Positions 31,855 through 42,458 are shown, counted from the first letter of the stretch. The stretch is DNA of 64,000 nt from Ascarosepion bandense (GCA_037127315.1 JBBBDQ010000754.1:1880001-1944000); one strand, 5' to 3'. Notes: generated from the sequence alone by a model not told the origin. Program-made: numbers and translations.

Positions 31855-31897
<43 letters not shown>
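31855..31897. repeat. (GA)n microsatellite
   Basis: About 40 bp of GA. Confidence 0.95.
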
Positions 31898-31900
<3 letters not shown>

Positions 31901-32418
31901 CGCGGGAAAAAGCAAGAAAAGGCCGACATGTGAATTATAGCTAATCGGATATCTGAAAGAGCTAAACAGATTTTTAGCACTTTAACTGAACTGTTTTGTT
32001 TAGGTATACTGTAGAAGAAAAGAAAAACAAGAACTGCTTTAGAAACGTGATTGCAAATCTTCGTTGATTCGAAATTACCGGTCTCCAAAATGAAAATATT
32101 TGATTCTCTGTGGGAACCTCAAATTGCGAAGATGTAATTTCACTGCCTGGTGCCACAAAGTCGTACAATGGGAAAAAAGACAATTTGGTTCAAAGATGAT
32201 AAAAATGTAACAAAAACAGGAAACAAGTCAAATCAAACTATGTTAAAGAATTAAGAGTCTTACAGAACACACGGTGCAAAATTATTCTGAGATTTTTGAA
32301 AGTATATTAACATGAAGTATCTTTGGTAGAGGAAGGTGCGCCTGCGATATTTTAAGGATGGTATGTGGAAAGATGTATCATAGCGAAGAAAATATTAACA
32401 AAACAGTATTTAAATGAG
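31898..32418. other. no recognised feature
   Basis: No match seen; short ORFs only. Confidence 0.35.
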
Positions 32419-32419
<1 letters not shown>

Positions 32420-32468
<49 letters not shown>

Positions 32469-32586
32469 CTCAGCTTCACTTGAAATACATGTTACATGTT
32501 CAAAATTGATGCATCCCCACTGATTTACGTACATACTGAAGCACATATAGATAGATCGATCGATCGATCGATAGATAGATAGATCT
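32420..32586. repeat. two (GATA)n/(GATC)n clusters
   Basis: About 12 GATA units at 32420-32467, and a mixed GATA/GATC cluster at 32548-32585, with an 80-bp spacer. Confidence 0.95.
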
Positions 32587-32851
32587 TTGACTGAATGAAT
32601 ACTGCATTTTTCAAAGAATAATACGCCTTCGTCCATAATATGCACCCCGCAAAGTCTGGAAAGTCCTTCTATTCACGCACGATAAACCCCACCCTCTTTG
32701 ATAATCAGCCATATTAATTATATCGCCCCAATCTCATACAGCCAGGGTTTCCTACTCTTATTCAAGCTGAAATTGAAGATATTTATGAAAATTTTCCATC
32801 ACCAAGATTCTAAAAAGAAAAGGAAATATCTATGACATTTCTTATTATATG

Positions 32852-32855
<4 letters not shown>

Positions 32856-32914
<59 letters not shown>

Positions 32915-32915
32915 G
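32856..32915. repeat. (AT)n microsatellite
   Basis: About 60 bp of imperfect AT. Confidence 0.95.
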
Positions 32916-33067
32916 ATATTTAGTTTGTTGTTAAAAGTTATTTCCCAACTGAAATGGGCCTATGAAACGGCAATACTTTGAAGATTTTTTGTATTTGTGC
33001 ATAATACGCAGCCCTATTTTGCTTATAATTTTTATAAAAAATCGTATTATACATTGGAAATTACTGT

Positions 33068-33590
33068 ATGTCGTTTTTTTCATTCAGAGTGGTAGTTGTA
33101 GTTTTATATGCACCAACAACGCAAAGCACTGAGGAAGTAATAGAATCTTTTTACTTCACTCTAGATAATACCAAGGCTCAATATAAAAGTCAAGAAATCA
33201 GAATCATCATGGTAGATTTAAATGCCAAATTAGGCAAAGAGAGGCAAGGTACGAGAACTGGTAACTTTGGATTAGGAATCCACAACGAACGAGGAGAAAA
33301 ATGGGTCCAGTGGTGCATAACAAATGACCAGGTAATAACTAACACCTGGTTTCAAGAACACCCACGACGTCTATAGACAGGGAGAAGCTCAGGAGGCGAC
33401 ACGAAAAACCAGATAGACTACATGACCATAAACAAGAGATTCAAAAACGCAGCGGTTCAAAGCAAAGCCTATCCAGGCACCGACTGTGGAAGCGACCACG
33501 TCCCAGTCATCTGCAAACTAAGGGTGAACCTCCGGAGATTGAAGAAGCCTAGTGCAGCACCAAAACTGAAATACAGCTCGTGAATGACCT
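33068..33590 (+). pseudogene. LINE endonuclease (EEP fold) remnant
   Basis: Reads VVVVLYAPTTQSTEE, then IIMVDLNAKLGKE (the GDFNA-type motif), then past a TAG at 33374 QIDYMTINKRF and GTDCGSDHVPVICKL. The SDH triad at the end is the catalytic His motif of endonuclease/exonuclease/phosphatase-family LINE nucleases. The N-terminal NxW and E motifs are lacking. Confidence 0.88.
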
Positions 33591-34032
33591 CAACTTACAG
33601 AAAGAATATACTAACAGCGTGAAAATCCAGTATGAAGAAAAAGTTGGAAAAGAACTATCGAAATGGGACTCAGTCAAGGAAGCGATAGTGACATCAGCAA
33701 ACAACATTGCCCCAAAGGAGATCGGGCACAGAAATAAAAAACGAGTGAATGACGGAAGAGATTCTCGACATGATGCAAAGGAGGCAGAAAAAGATATCAA
33801 GACATGAAATGGAGTACAGGGAACTACACAAAGAAATAAGGAGAAAATGCAGACAGGCTAAAGAGGAATGGCTCAGTGACGAATGTGCAGAAGTAGAAAA
33901 CTGAACAGGCATAATAAAGCAGACATGCATAAAACAATAAAAGAATTGACATGTAAAAACCTGCTCTTCAACAGGATATATAAAATCCACTGATGGAACA
34001 ATCATATTGGAGAATGAGGAAATATTGCAACA

Positions 34033-35001
34033 ATGGGAAGAATATATAAAAGGTTTTTCCACAAGAGAGAGCAACCGATAATACACAAAGGTATGGACGG
34101 ACTAGAAATACTAAAGTCTGAAGTGGAATCTGCAATAGCCAAACTGAACAGAAACAAAGTAGTGGGACCAGACAGCATAGTCATAGAGTTCCTGATAGCC
34201 CTGGAAGAATTTGACATTGAGAAAATTACAGAAATAATAAATGAAATTCATAATAGTGGTGTAATACCAGATGACCTCAACAAGTCGATCTTCATAGAGC
34301 TGCCTAAGAAGCCAGGAGAAAAGGAGTGCGAATTCCACAGAACCATCAGTTTAATGAGCCATGTAACAAAACAGATCGTTCGAATCTTGATGAACAGTGT
34401 GGAAAGCAGAATCAGGCTAGAGATAGGACGAGAACAGTGCGGTTTCGTCAAAGACACTGGAACAAGGAACGCCAAATTAATGTTTAGGATGCTCTCTGAA
34501 AGGACAATACACATGAAGAAGGAGTTGTACCTATGTTTTATTGATTATACAAAGGCGTTTGACAAAATACGCCACAAAGAATTGATGGAGATGCTCGGCA
34601 GCCTTGACATATTTGGTAAAGACCTAAGAGTAATCAAGAATCTCTACTGGAGGCAAACTGCCTGCATACGGACAGGCAACGAATTCAGCAATTATACTAA
34701 GATTGAAAAGGGCGTAAGACCAGGAAGCGTCTTTTCACCGGATCTATTCAACTTATACAGCAAAACTATTCTGAGAATCCTAGAATTTATGCCAGGATTC
34801 GTCATCGGAGGCCACAATTTAAACAACATAAGATACGCAGATGAAACAGTGCTTATAGCAGACACAAGAAAGAAACTACAAGACCTCCTACAGAAAGTAG
34901 CCGAAGAGAGTGACAAGAAAGGACTACAAATAAACTGCAAAAAAAACCCGAATGCATGGTCACCAAGAAAAAGGGCAGCCCAAAGTGTCAATTACAGATG
35001 A
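34033..35001 (+). pseudogene. RTE reverse transcriptase core (322-codon ORF)
   Basis: The longest open frame of the window. Motifs: NRNKVVGPDSIVIEFL, NSGVIPDDLNKSIFIELPKK, EFHRTISLMSHVTKQIVRIL, CGFVKDTGTRNA, LCFIDYTKAFDKIRH (first catalytic Asp), GVRPGSVFSPDLFNLY, and RYADETVLIAD at about 34831-34863. The active-site box is normally YADD; here codon 34843-34845 gives Glu, which should cripple polymerisation. The start Met is not the true start: the upstream frame EEILQQWEEYIKGF joins by a frameshift near 34065. The last ~20 residues are out of frame. Confidence 0.92.
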
Positions 35002-35625
35002 GGGACTCTAAAATCAAGCAGGTACAGAAATTTAAATACCTAGGAAGTGTTCTAACAGAAGACGGAAAGTGTGACACTGGGATCCGAAGGCTAATAGGCA
35101 TGGCGAAAGAAGCATTCCAGAAGTTGAGTAAAGTTTTAAGCAACAGGACAATTTCAATACAAAGAGGAAAGTACTGGATTGCTAAGTGATGACGGTTCTT
35201 CAATATGGCAGTAAATGTTGGACAATGTCTTCGAAGATGAAGGAAACACTTGAAGCAGCTGAAATATGGTTCTACAGAAGGATGCTGAGGATATCATGGA
35301 CCGAGCATGTGAGCATGACGACGTTTTGGAAAGGATGAAGACGAAAAGGAAACTAATACTGAGCATCAGGAAGAGACAACTAAAGTTCCTGGGACATGCA
35401 ATGAGGAAGGAGGGCTTGGAGAACTTGATACTAACAGGCCAGACAGAGGGAAAAAGAGACAGAGGATAGAACCGGGTAAAATATTTGAAGGACCTGATCT
35501 GGTTGATGACGGAACGAGGGTTGCATGGTGCAACAGGAGAAAGCGTGCTAAGAACCATCAGGGACAGGGAGATGTGGAAAGCCATGATCGCCAGCCACCT
35601 GAAAGGACAGGGTACATCGAAGAGT
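34950..35625 (+). pseudogene. RTE C-terminal tail
   Basis: KKKGSPKCQLQMRDSK, FKYLGSVLTEDGKCDTGI, then across breaks IWFYRRMLRISWTEHVS, MKTKRKLILSIRKRQLKFLG, HAMRKEGLENLILTGQ, LMTERGLHGATGESVL and DREMWKAMIASHLKGQ. Its function in RTE elements is not well defined; it is the part most often left in truncated copies. Confidence 0.9.
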
Positions 35626-35639
35626 ATATATGCAAACTG

Positions 35640-35765
35640 TTTATAAGAAATTATAATGTGGGTATAAAATGGGGTATCGATTCTATATTATAATCAATAT
35701 ATAAACAGATCCCTCATTTTGTGACCATGCTATTTTCTATACAATTATATTCTAGAATTATGGGC
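35640..35765 (+). repeat. short inverted-repeat element R6 (MITE-like), copy 1
   Basis: 'aaaatggggtatcgattct' and 'aaacagatccctcatttt' form an imperfect hairpin around 'atattataatcaatatat'. The whole ~110 bp recurs inverted at 36695-36800. Together the copies frame the minus-strand RTE pieces. Confidence 0.65.
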
Positions 35766-35769
35766 TTCA

Positions 35770-35862
35770 GCTAGTGGATGACGGAACGAGGGTTACATGG
35801 TGCAGCAGGAGAAAGCGTGCTAACTGCCACCAAGGACAGGGAGATATTGAAAGCCATTATAT
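35770..35862 (+). pseudogene. end of another RTE tail
   Basis: 'gtggatgacggaacgagggt', 'gagaaagcgtgctaa' and 'gacagggagatattgaaagc' match the WMTERGL to DREMWKAM part at 35500-35590. Confidence 0.75.
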
Positions 35863-36150
35863 TAAATTTTCCAGGTCCTCCTTTCTTCTTGCATGTCCCA
35901 GAAACCTCATCTCTCTTTTCCCAATATTAACTATCCTTGTTTCCATCCTCTCGAACACCTCGTCATTAGTCACACGCTCTGTCCATTGTATCCTTAGCAT
36001 CCTTCTGTAAAACCACATTTCTTCTGCCTCAAGCCTCTCCCTCACCCTTGAGGAGATCGTCCAACATTCACTGTCATACAGAAAGAGAGACATCACATAG
36101 AAATCCAGCACTCACAACTTTGTTTCCAATGAGATTTTCCCGTCTTTCAA
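35862..36150 (-). pseudogene. RTE tail fragment (minus strand)
   Basis: The minus frame reads LDFYVMSLFLYDSECWTIS, LEAEEMWFYRRMLRIQW, ERVTNDEVFERMETR and REMRFLGHARRKEDLENLI. An 84-codon open stretch remains. It is more diverged from the other copies, so it is probably a different subfamily. Confidence 0.88.
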
Positions 36151-36169
36151 TTTTCTGGTTCTTCTTCTA

Positions 36170-36695
36170 CTTCTATGTGTCCTGTCTTTTCAGGACGTAG
36201 GAGATCACGGCTCTCCGCGTCCTTCTATCCTGGGTGACTCTTAGCACTCCTTTTCCTGTTACACCATGCAACCCTCGTTCCATCAGCGACCTGACCAGGT
36301 CCTTCAAATATGTCATCCGCTTCTTTCCCCTGTGTCTTTTCCCCTCTATCTGGCCTGTTAGTATCAGGTTCTCCGAGCCCTCCTTCCTCATTGCATGTCC
36401 CAAGAACTTTAGTTGTCTCTTCCTGATGCTCAGTATTAATTTCTTTATCGTCTCCATCCTTTCCAAAACCTCATCATTGCTCACATGCTCGGTCCATGAT
36501 ATCCGCAGCATTCGTCTGTAGAAATACATTTCAACTGCTTCAAGTTTTACCTTCGTCTTCGGAGATATTGTCCAACATTCACTGCCATATTGAAGAACTG
36601 ACATCACATAGCAATCCAGTATTCTCTTCTTTGTTTCTAGTGAAATTTTCCTGTTTCTTAATACTTTACTCAACTTCTGGAATGCTTACTTGTGC
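36170..36695 (-). pseudogene. RTE tail fragment with 166-codon open frame
   Basis: The minus frame: MSKVLRNRKISLETKKRI, LDCYVMSVLQYGSECWTISP, EMYFYRRMLRISWTEHV, IRKRQLKFLGHAMRKEGS, KRMTYLKDLVRSLMERGL, RDRRTRRAVISYVLKRQDT and stop. The best-preserved tail of the window; it gives the reference reading frame for the others. Only the C-terminal ~170 residues are present. Confidence 0.92.
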
Positions 36696-36805
36696 TTTTG
36701 GATCTCAGGAATATAAATGTATAGAAACCGCTGTGGCCACAAAATGAGGGGTCAGTTTATATATTGATTGTAATATGGAATTGATCCCCCACTTTGTATA
36801 CAGTA
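36695..36805 (-). repeat. R6 (MITE-like), copy 2
   Basis: Inverted relative to 35640-35765: 'aaaatgaggggtcagttt', 'atattgattgtaatat' and 'aattgatcccccacttt' in hairpin order. Confidence 0.65.
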
Positions 36806-36809
36806 TGCT

Positions 36810-38290
36810 CTGTAGAACCACATTTCAGTTGCTTCAAGTTTTTCCTTCATCTTTGATGTTATTTTCTAGCATTCACTGCCATATTGAAGAACTGACATCA
36901 CATAACAATCCAGTATTCTCTTCTTTGTTTCTAGCGAAATAGTCCTCCTTTTAAAAGGCGCCGATCGGCCATGCCAATGCGCCTTGGGATCTCAACATCG
37001 CACTTTCCATCTTTTGTCAGCACTCTTCCCAGGTATTTAAATTTCATTACTTGATTTATTTTAGTTTCTCCTATTTGTAGTTGGCACTTTGGGGTCTTTC
37101 TTTTGCTGCATTCTGTAAGAAGTCCTGCATTCTCCCATCCGTGTCTGTTATCAGCACAGTGTCATCTCCGTTTCTTACATTGTTGAGATTGTGGCCGACA
37201 ATGACGAATCCTGGCAAGGGTTTTTGTAACGTCGGATAACAGAATTATGTGAAATAATACAAAACAACGTAATAGCATAAAAGTAGGTGTATTGACAGGA
37301 AAGAGAAGTATTTACAAGAGGTGAGGATTAGTAGAATACAGAACAAGGTAATTAGTATACAGTATCGTCATAGAGACGAGATAGATGGACGAGTAGAACA
37401 CTTCCGGTGCAATACCGGTAATACCCGACGGACTCGCTCACTCGACTTCCTTACTCGACTTCCTTCCTCGAGGTATAATCACTACTATTTTATATAGTGA
37501 TTCGAATAGTCCATTTCTGTGGAAAGGTGGAGAGCGGCCCAACAGTTTTATTTCTCTCAGAATTGTATCGTTGGTTAACTTGAATAGATTCTGTGAGAAA
37601 ATCCTTGTCTTACGCCTCTTTCTATTTCTGCTGAATTCATTTTCTATCCGTATGCAAGAGGTTTGTAGCCAATATATATTCTTTATTATCCTAACAACTT
37701 TTCCGAAAAGGTCCACGTTTGCCAAGAATCTCTATCAAGTTTTTGTCAAATGGTTCGGCGTAGTCTATAAAGCACAGATAAAGGTCCTTCTGCATATCTA
37801 TTGCTCTTGCAGATAAAATTCTGAGAATTAATATCGTATTCATTAGAACAGCCAACATTCACTGCCATACAGAAAGAGAGACATCACATAATATCATATT
37901 CTTTAGAAGAGCCAAACTGTTATTTTCCTATCTCTGAACTGATTCTGACGGAAGCTCTCTTCATTAGAATTCGGATGATGTGTTTTGAATGAGACTCATT
38001 AAGCTGAGTGTTCGGTGGAGTTCACATTCCGTTGTCCCTGGTTTCGTAGGTAGTGCTATGAAAATTGATCTGCTTAGGTCCTCCGTTATATTGCCGCTGT
38101 CGTAGATGTCGTTTATTATTTCTGTGAGCCTATCTATTCCAAAGCCTTCTAAGGCTTCAACGTCTCTATTACAATTCCATTGAGTCCTGCTGGTTTATTT
38201 CTGTTCAATTTGTCCATTGCCACTTCCACTTCGGTTTTTAATATTTCGGGTCCGTCCGTATTGTTAGTTGATTTCTCTTGTCGTGGAAGA
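36810..38290 (-). pseudogene. RTE LINE, RT core to tail, with an insertion
   Basis: Minus strand, from right to left: about 38160-38290 matches NRNK.(V/A)GP, 37990-38100 the EIINDIYDSG and SIFIALP-like part, 37550-37760 NVDLFGKVVRIIKNIYWLQT, 37170-37205 the GFVIVGHNLNN region, then 36815-37120 the tail start with KYLG and CWKI. Frames are broken throughout. Between the last RT parts lies foreign DNA (37208-37545). It overlaps in content with the copy at 36170, so it is a separate insertion. Confidence 0.85.
37208..37440. repeat. insertion in RTE, repeat R5-like (possible LTR fragment)
   Basis: Sequence from 'tgtaacgtcggataacagaa' interrupts the RT. Its middle ('aaataatacaaaacaac', 'ataaaagtaggt') resembles 39685-39720 and 57890-57950. 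No paired terminal repeat or target duplication was found. Confidence 0.4.
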
Positions 38291-38344
38291 GATCAGATAT
38301 ATTCTCCTTTCATTTCGGAAATATTTTTTTCTTCTGTGATTTTA

Positions 38345-39139
38345 CACTTAAAAATCTTGAAAAAGAAAAATTTTTTTACAGATAGATTTTAAACTGCTCC
38401 CACTTAAATTTTCTCCACACGTCATAGTGGTGGAGGGTCCCTAATGATATGGGGTGCCTTTTCTTGCAGAGGGACGATGGAGCTCCAGGTGATGCAGGGT
38501 CGTCAGAGAGCGGCTGGTTGTGTTAACATGCTACAAAAAGCATCTTTGATGACGTAGGGCCATCGTTTGTGTGGGGATGGATGGTTATTCCAACAGGATA
38601 ATGCTGCAATCCAAGCTGCAAGACGGACCTTGACTTTTCTACAAGAAAATGGGGTCCATCTCTTGTGACATCCTGCATGCTCACCGGTCTTGAACCCAAT
38701 TGAAAATGTTTGGGGATGGATGACAAGAGATGTTTATCGAAATGGCAAACAATATTAAAAAAAAAATAAACTTTGTGAAGCCATCTTCAGAAGCTGGAGT
38801 AACATCCCCCGCACCTTAATGAAAACGCTTATTTCTAGCATGCCCGACAGAATTTTTGAAGTCATCAGAAGCAGTGGAGGTAGACTTCATTATTAAATTT
38901 GGTTGTTAAATATTTTCATACACTTTTTGTACAATTTCGTAGAATTTTTTTCTCTGGTCTTATAATTTTGATCATGTGCAAATCGCCTCATTTTATAAAA
39001 ATGTAAATTTCTAAATAAAATGTTTGGAATGTAGATTTTTGTTTCCATAACCTTTTAGATTGTAGTATTGGTAACCTTAAGTGGGAGGGGTTTAAAATCT
39101 ATCCATAAAAAAAAATTATTTTTAAAGATTTTTAAGTGG
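38345..39139 (+). mobile_element. internally deleted Tc1-like transposon
   Basis: Long terminal inverted repeats of about 63 bp: left 38345-38407 ('cacttaaaaatcttg' ... 'gattttaaactgctcccact') and right 39077-39139 (reverse complement with 'gattttaaacccctcccact'). The left repeat joins directly to the middle of the transposase, so the 5' part of the gene is deleted. A clear TA is seen only on the left. Confidence 0.85.
38411..38897 (+). pseudogene. Tc1-like transposase, C-terminal half
   Basis: HSGGGSLMIWGAFSCRGTMEL, WLFQQDNAAIQAARRTLTFL (second catalytic Asp), SPVLNPIENVWGWMTRDVY (the usual SPDLNPIE has its Asp changed to Val, while the catalytic Glu is kept), then AIFRSWSNIPRTLMKTLISSM and DRIFEVI. 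Two internal stops and a shift. The N-terminal helix-turn-helix part and first Asp are missing. Confidence 0.9.
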
Positions 39140-39174
39140 TCTTAAATTGTTGATCAGGAGTATATATGCTGCCT

Positions 39175-39203
39175 AGATAGATATATAGATAGATAGATAG
39201 ATT
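39175..39203. repeat. (GATA)n microsatellite
   Basis: About seven GATA/TATA units. Confidence 0.9.
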
Positions 39204-39349
39204 GAAGAATTGCTTCTCTTAATGGTTTTCAGTATTCCCTTCTGAAAATCTTCCATGAATTGCTGTTTGGATTCCGTGAGGCGTTTGGTTTTTTAAATAT
39301 TGCTTTCTAGCAATTAATTTCGACTGTTTTTTTTCTATCTCTCTGTGAA

Positions 39350-39665
39350 AGTGTCGCCAATTGTTTGTGATCGACTTGTTGTTCTAATCCTCGTAGCGAA
39401 CTTTGTTAAGATGATTCAGTGTATACCAGAACCTAAGTTCGTCGCAATTTATTGTGCGACTTGTGTACGAATCTACTTCGCCAGTTTGTTGTTGGCGACT
39501 GCCTGTATGCGAGTTTCGAGATCCTCGACGCTAATTTGTTGTTCCTTGGGGTTATACGTGAGTTCAGGTTCTTTTGACGCCAATTTGTTGTTGGCGATCG
39601 ATGTGAAAACGTATTTTTTTCCGCGTGAGCTTGTTCGAAATCTTCATCGCCAATTTTTGTGGATT
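39350..39665. repeat. array of small hairpin units
   Basis: Six units of the type 'cgccaatttgttgttggcga', in which GCCAA and TTGGC can pair: near 39355, 39445, 39480, 39527, 39578 and 39648. Spacing is 35-90 bp. An open frame runs through (39345-39737, 130 codons) with a hydrophobic N-terminal part, but the underlying repeats make it doubtful. Confidence 0.6.
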
Positions 39666-39830
39666 TTGGTAGAGAAATCACACAAAATAATAAAAAACAA
39701 AAGCAGATATGGAAATAGAAATTATAAGTTATATTGAACAAAGATATGCAAACTGGAACATGGGTTAGTCAATACCAGGAATACTTGGAATACTATTATT
39801 AGAAATGAATATATACAGTCTCGCAGTGAA
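39666..39830. repeat. unclassified repeat R5, copy
   Basis: 'cacaaaataat', 'acaaaagcagatatggaaat', 'ttgaacaaagatatgcaaac' and 'aggaatac' match 57890-58000 in order. Confidence 0.6.
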
Positions 39831-40270
39831 ATACATAAATATATAATACTGTTTGATTATAAACAGAGTATCTACTTAAATACGAGTATCAATCAAAAAT
39901 AATGTTCAAACAAATCATTTTAAATTGTCGGTTTTTCATAACCAGTTTCGTTAATCTTCGTTAATTTCCGTAACATGATGATTATCGTAAATAATCAGGC
40001 CGGTAGAAATAAATATATAATACTGTCTGATTATAAACAGAATATCTACTTAAATACGAGTATCGATCCAAAATAATATTCAAATAAATCATTTTAAATT
40101 GTCGGTTGTTCATAACCAGTTTCGTTAATCTTCGTTAATTTCCGTAACATGATGGTTATCGTAAATAATCAGGCCGGTAGAAATAAATATATAATACTGT
40201 CTGATTATAAATAGAATATCTACTTAAATACGAGTATCCATTAAAAATAATGTTCAAACAAATCATTAAA
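39830..40270. repeat. tandem repeat, 175-bp unit, about 2.5 copies
   Basis: 'aaatatataatactg' starts at 39836, 40011 and 40185. Units contain 'gattataaacagaatatcta', 'gtcggttgttcataaccagt' and 'gataatcaggccggtag'-like sequence and are nearly identical, so the array is young or homogenised. Confidence 0.93.
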
Positions 40271-40654
40271 AAAATATATATGCACAAATGCTGAGTATCA
40301 TCTAACATATATTTTATTTTCAAAGCAGAATGACATACATATATCATATTTTTATTACTTTGAAGCTCACAAGAAAATTAAATATTTCAACATACCATTT
40401 CACTGAAGAAAATAAGTGATGAGGACTGTCCACAGATTCCTCTTGTTTATTATCTATGAATTGACAGACATTCATGGACAATATTTTTGATTAAGATAAC
40501 GTTCCATTCTACATGGTCTGGAATTTACACCTCTCTTCTCTATAACGGCTACCATCTAACGCCAGACCGTCCATTCTAAATTGATTTTTAACCCAGAGAT
40601 AGGAAAAAACCTTTCTCAAGTAGCTTTGTACAAAATTTAACGCAACAAACTTGG
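40271..40654. other. no recognised feature
   Basis: No match seen. Confidence 0.35.
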
Positions 40655-41040
40655 CTTCGGTTCTGGGCATGACGGTAAACTGCATCCGGCAGCAAGACTT
40701 CTGATTGGGCTGTTGTGAGAAGCATGGAACCACCTCTTAATTGCTGTTGTTACCAGGTCCAGCGATAGGCAAATAGTTAACCCCCAAACTGAGGTCAAAA
40801 CGCCATGAAAGTATAAAAATACAGTTTTATAGAAATATATAAAAATTAAATTTTTATAGAAAAATATACGTTTTTGAAGAAAAATATATTACCATAACAC
40901 ATTTTTGAAAGAAAAAATTATTCTCAACAAAACACTTTTGAATATAAACTAGAAAACATTTTCAGTTTTTTTAAAATAAACAAGAATATAAACAAAAATT
41001 TGTTAAAATCTGACTAAAACAACCTTCTCAATATAACCAA
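40655..41040. repeat. unclassified repeat R1, copy 2
   Basis: 'ccggcagcaagact', 'gagaagcatggaaccacc', 'ataggcaaatagttaacccc' and 'gaggtcaaaac' match 46310-46370 and 230-300. About 250 bp of A-rich sequence follows, as in copy 1. Confidence 0.6.
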
Positions 41041-41635
41041 ACATCAGTTTATTACTTCATAACAATAAAAACCGATTGCCAAATTTATGCCCAGTAGAAG
41101 CTTTACTTATGTTTCCAAATTAAGTCAGTTAAATGCCATGCGTGATACATGCTTTGGGCGATCATGTCTCGAAAGAAACATCAACTGATCCCCCACTAAT
41201 TACTAATTATTATTAATACAATCCGTCTCGTCTCTCTTCAGCTATACTTTAAATAGCAGGATAGAAAAACCTTCTGCCCAGTCAGTCATGTCTCTTTCGA
41301 GACATGATCGCCCAAAGTGTGTATTATTGGAACAGATTGGGATCTATAGCCTTGGCTAGTAACCAGTCTATCGCAAAAAGTAATGGCAACTTACTGCGGG
41401 ATAATCTGACTGGGCAGAAGATTATCCCGCAGTAAGTTGCCATTACTTTCTGCGGTAGACTGGTTATCTGGTAATCTGTTCTATTATTTAACCCATAACT
41501 GGAGGGATGAAACGGATTAATATTTATTTTTAGGGTATTTGTGCGTAAGTGAATTCAAGGAATTTAACCGGAATTTGAACTCGGCTCCCCGATTTGCCAT
41601 TCCGAGTCGATATCCGCTGAACCTCAACCCACATC
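41040..41635. repeat. cluster of inverted SINE family I pieces with hairpin spacer
   Basis: Order: spacer ('tttattacttcataacaata'), minus-strand tail (41120-41175), inverted spacer ('gatcccccactaatt'), plus-strand tail (41240-41320), plus-strand body (41325-41407), then a minus-strand near full-length copy (41408-41632) with B box 'gagttcaaattccggtta'. Several template switches or rearrangements are needed to build it. Confidence 0.8.
41362..41464. repeat. 46-bp-stem hairpin from two head-to-head SINE bodies
   Basis: Arms 41362-41407 and 41419-41464 are reverse complements at 44 of 46 positions, with an 11-nt loop 'gactgggcaga'. Both arms share private variants ('acttactgcgg', 'taatggcaac') that differ from other family I copies. 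Confidence 0.93.
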
Positions 41636-41699
41636 CGGTTATTTTATTCAAATCCCGCATTTTCAGATTTTATCGCTGGGATTCTCAGTTATAAGGTAA

Positions 41700-42110
41700 A
41701 GTAGATATGGTTCTCTACATTGACAGAGAAGTACTTTATGTCTGTCTTTCCTTCTTTACTATGACAGACGCTATTTTAAAATGCACGCTTCCACATACTT
41801 AACGGTAAAATACATTTGGAAACTTATGATCGGGAAGATTTACATTTAAAACACATCTGGAGGCATATGATCGGGAAGATTTACTGAGCATGGAACCACA
41901 ATTTAGATGCTCTTGTTCACAGGTCAACACTGAGCTAATGTGATAGAACTTGTTAGAATCCCAGCTATGGACAAATAGGGAGTCCTCCAAAAATGTTGAA
42001 CAGTATATTATAAAATAAAATGACCAACAATACATTTTATATTCAAATGAAAATCAATGAACACTAAAAATTGATAATAATAAATTTTCAAATTAAAATT
42101 ACCAACAAGA
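41700..42110. repeat. unclassified repeat R1, copy 3 (diverged)
   Basis: 'gagcatggaaccacaattta', 'cagctatggacaaatagg' and 'accaacaatacattttatat' are like the copies at 46350-46580 and 40700-40800. Confidence 0.5.
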
Positions 42111-42119
42111 TGATGTAGT

Positions 42120-42215
42120 ATTTACACAATTTCTAATGCTCGGAATATTGTACCTCATCTTTATTGCCAGGTTTACAAAGTTTCGGCTGTTGTGCGCACC
42201 GAGCTTTTTCATACA
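42120..42215 (-). mobile_element. Penelope-type 3' end, hammerhead-like motif
   Basis: Minus strand: ATGAAAAAGCTCGGTGCGCA, then ACAGCCGAAAC (42181-42213). The plus-strand partner at 42459 has the related 'ctgaagaagctcggagcgtg'. Core CTGATGA is incomplete (A-TGA), so only a relic. Confidence 0.4.
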
Positions 42216-42458
42216 GTGGTTTATAAAATGATGTCTTCAATGACACATGGCCCGGTGAATATAGGTGCTGGTTAGTTCCAGTAACTTGACCCAAAGAGTT
42301 ATAAGTTCAACACCAGGCTACAACAGTGTCGAACAAATAACCTAGTGATTTAAGTTAAAGGGGATAACTACATGGTTACTAGAAGTAGCAACGAACAGGA
42401 AAAAAGAATTATATACCCCAGCGAGCAAAGTAATGGGTTTGGTTCGAAATTCTTAGCA

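Larger units (their letters stand above)
33060..35630 (+). mobile_element. RTE-clade LINE, 5'-truncated but with EN, RT and tail
   Basis: The most complete LINE here. Order: apurinic-like endonuclease remnant, linker, reverse transcriptase, C-terminal tail, ending near 35630. The N-terminal part of the endonuclease is missing. At least five frame breaks (stop at 33374; shifts near 33575, 33805, 34065, 34945 and 35160) show it is inactive. It faces minus-strand RTE copies beginning at 35862. Confidence 0.9.

Noticed and set aside
38180..38392. 70-codon ORF between RTE and Tc1
   Set aside because: It is antisense to the RTE reverse transcriptase start on the minus strand and runs into the Tc1 terminal repeat.
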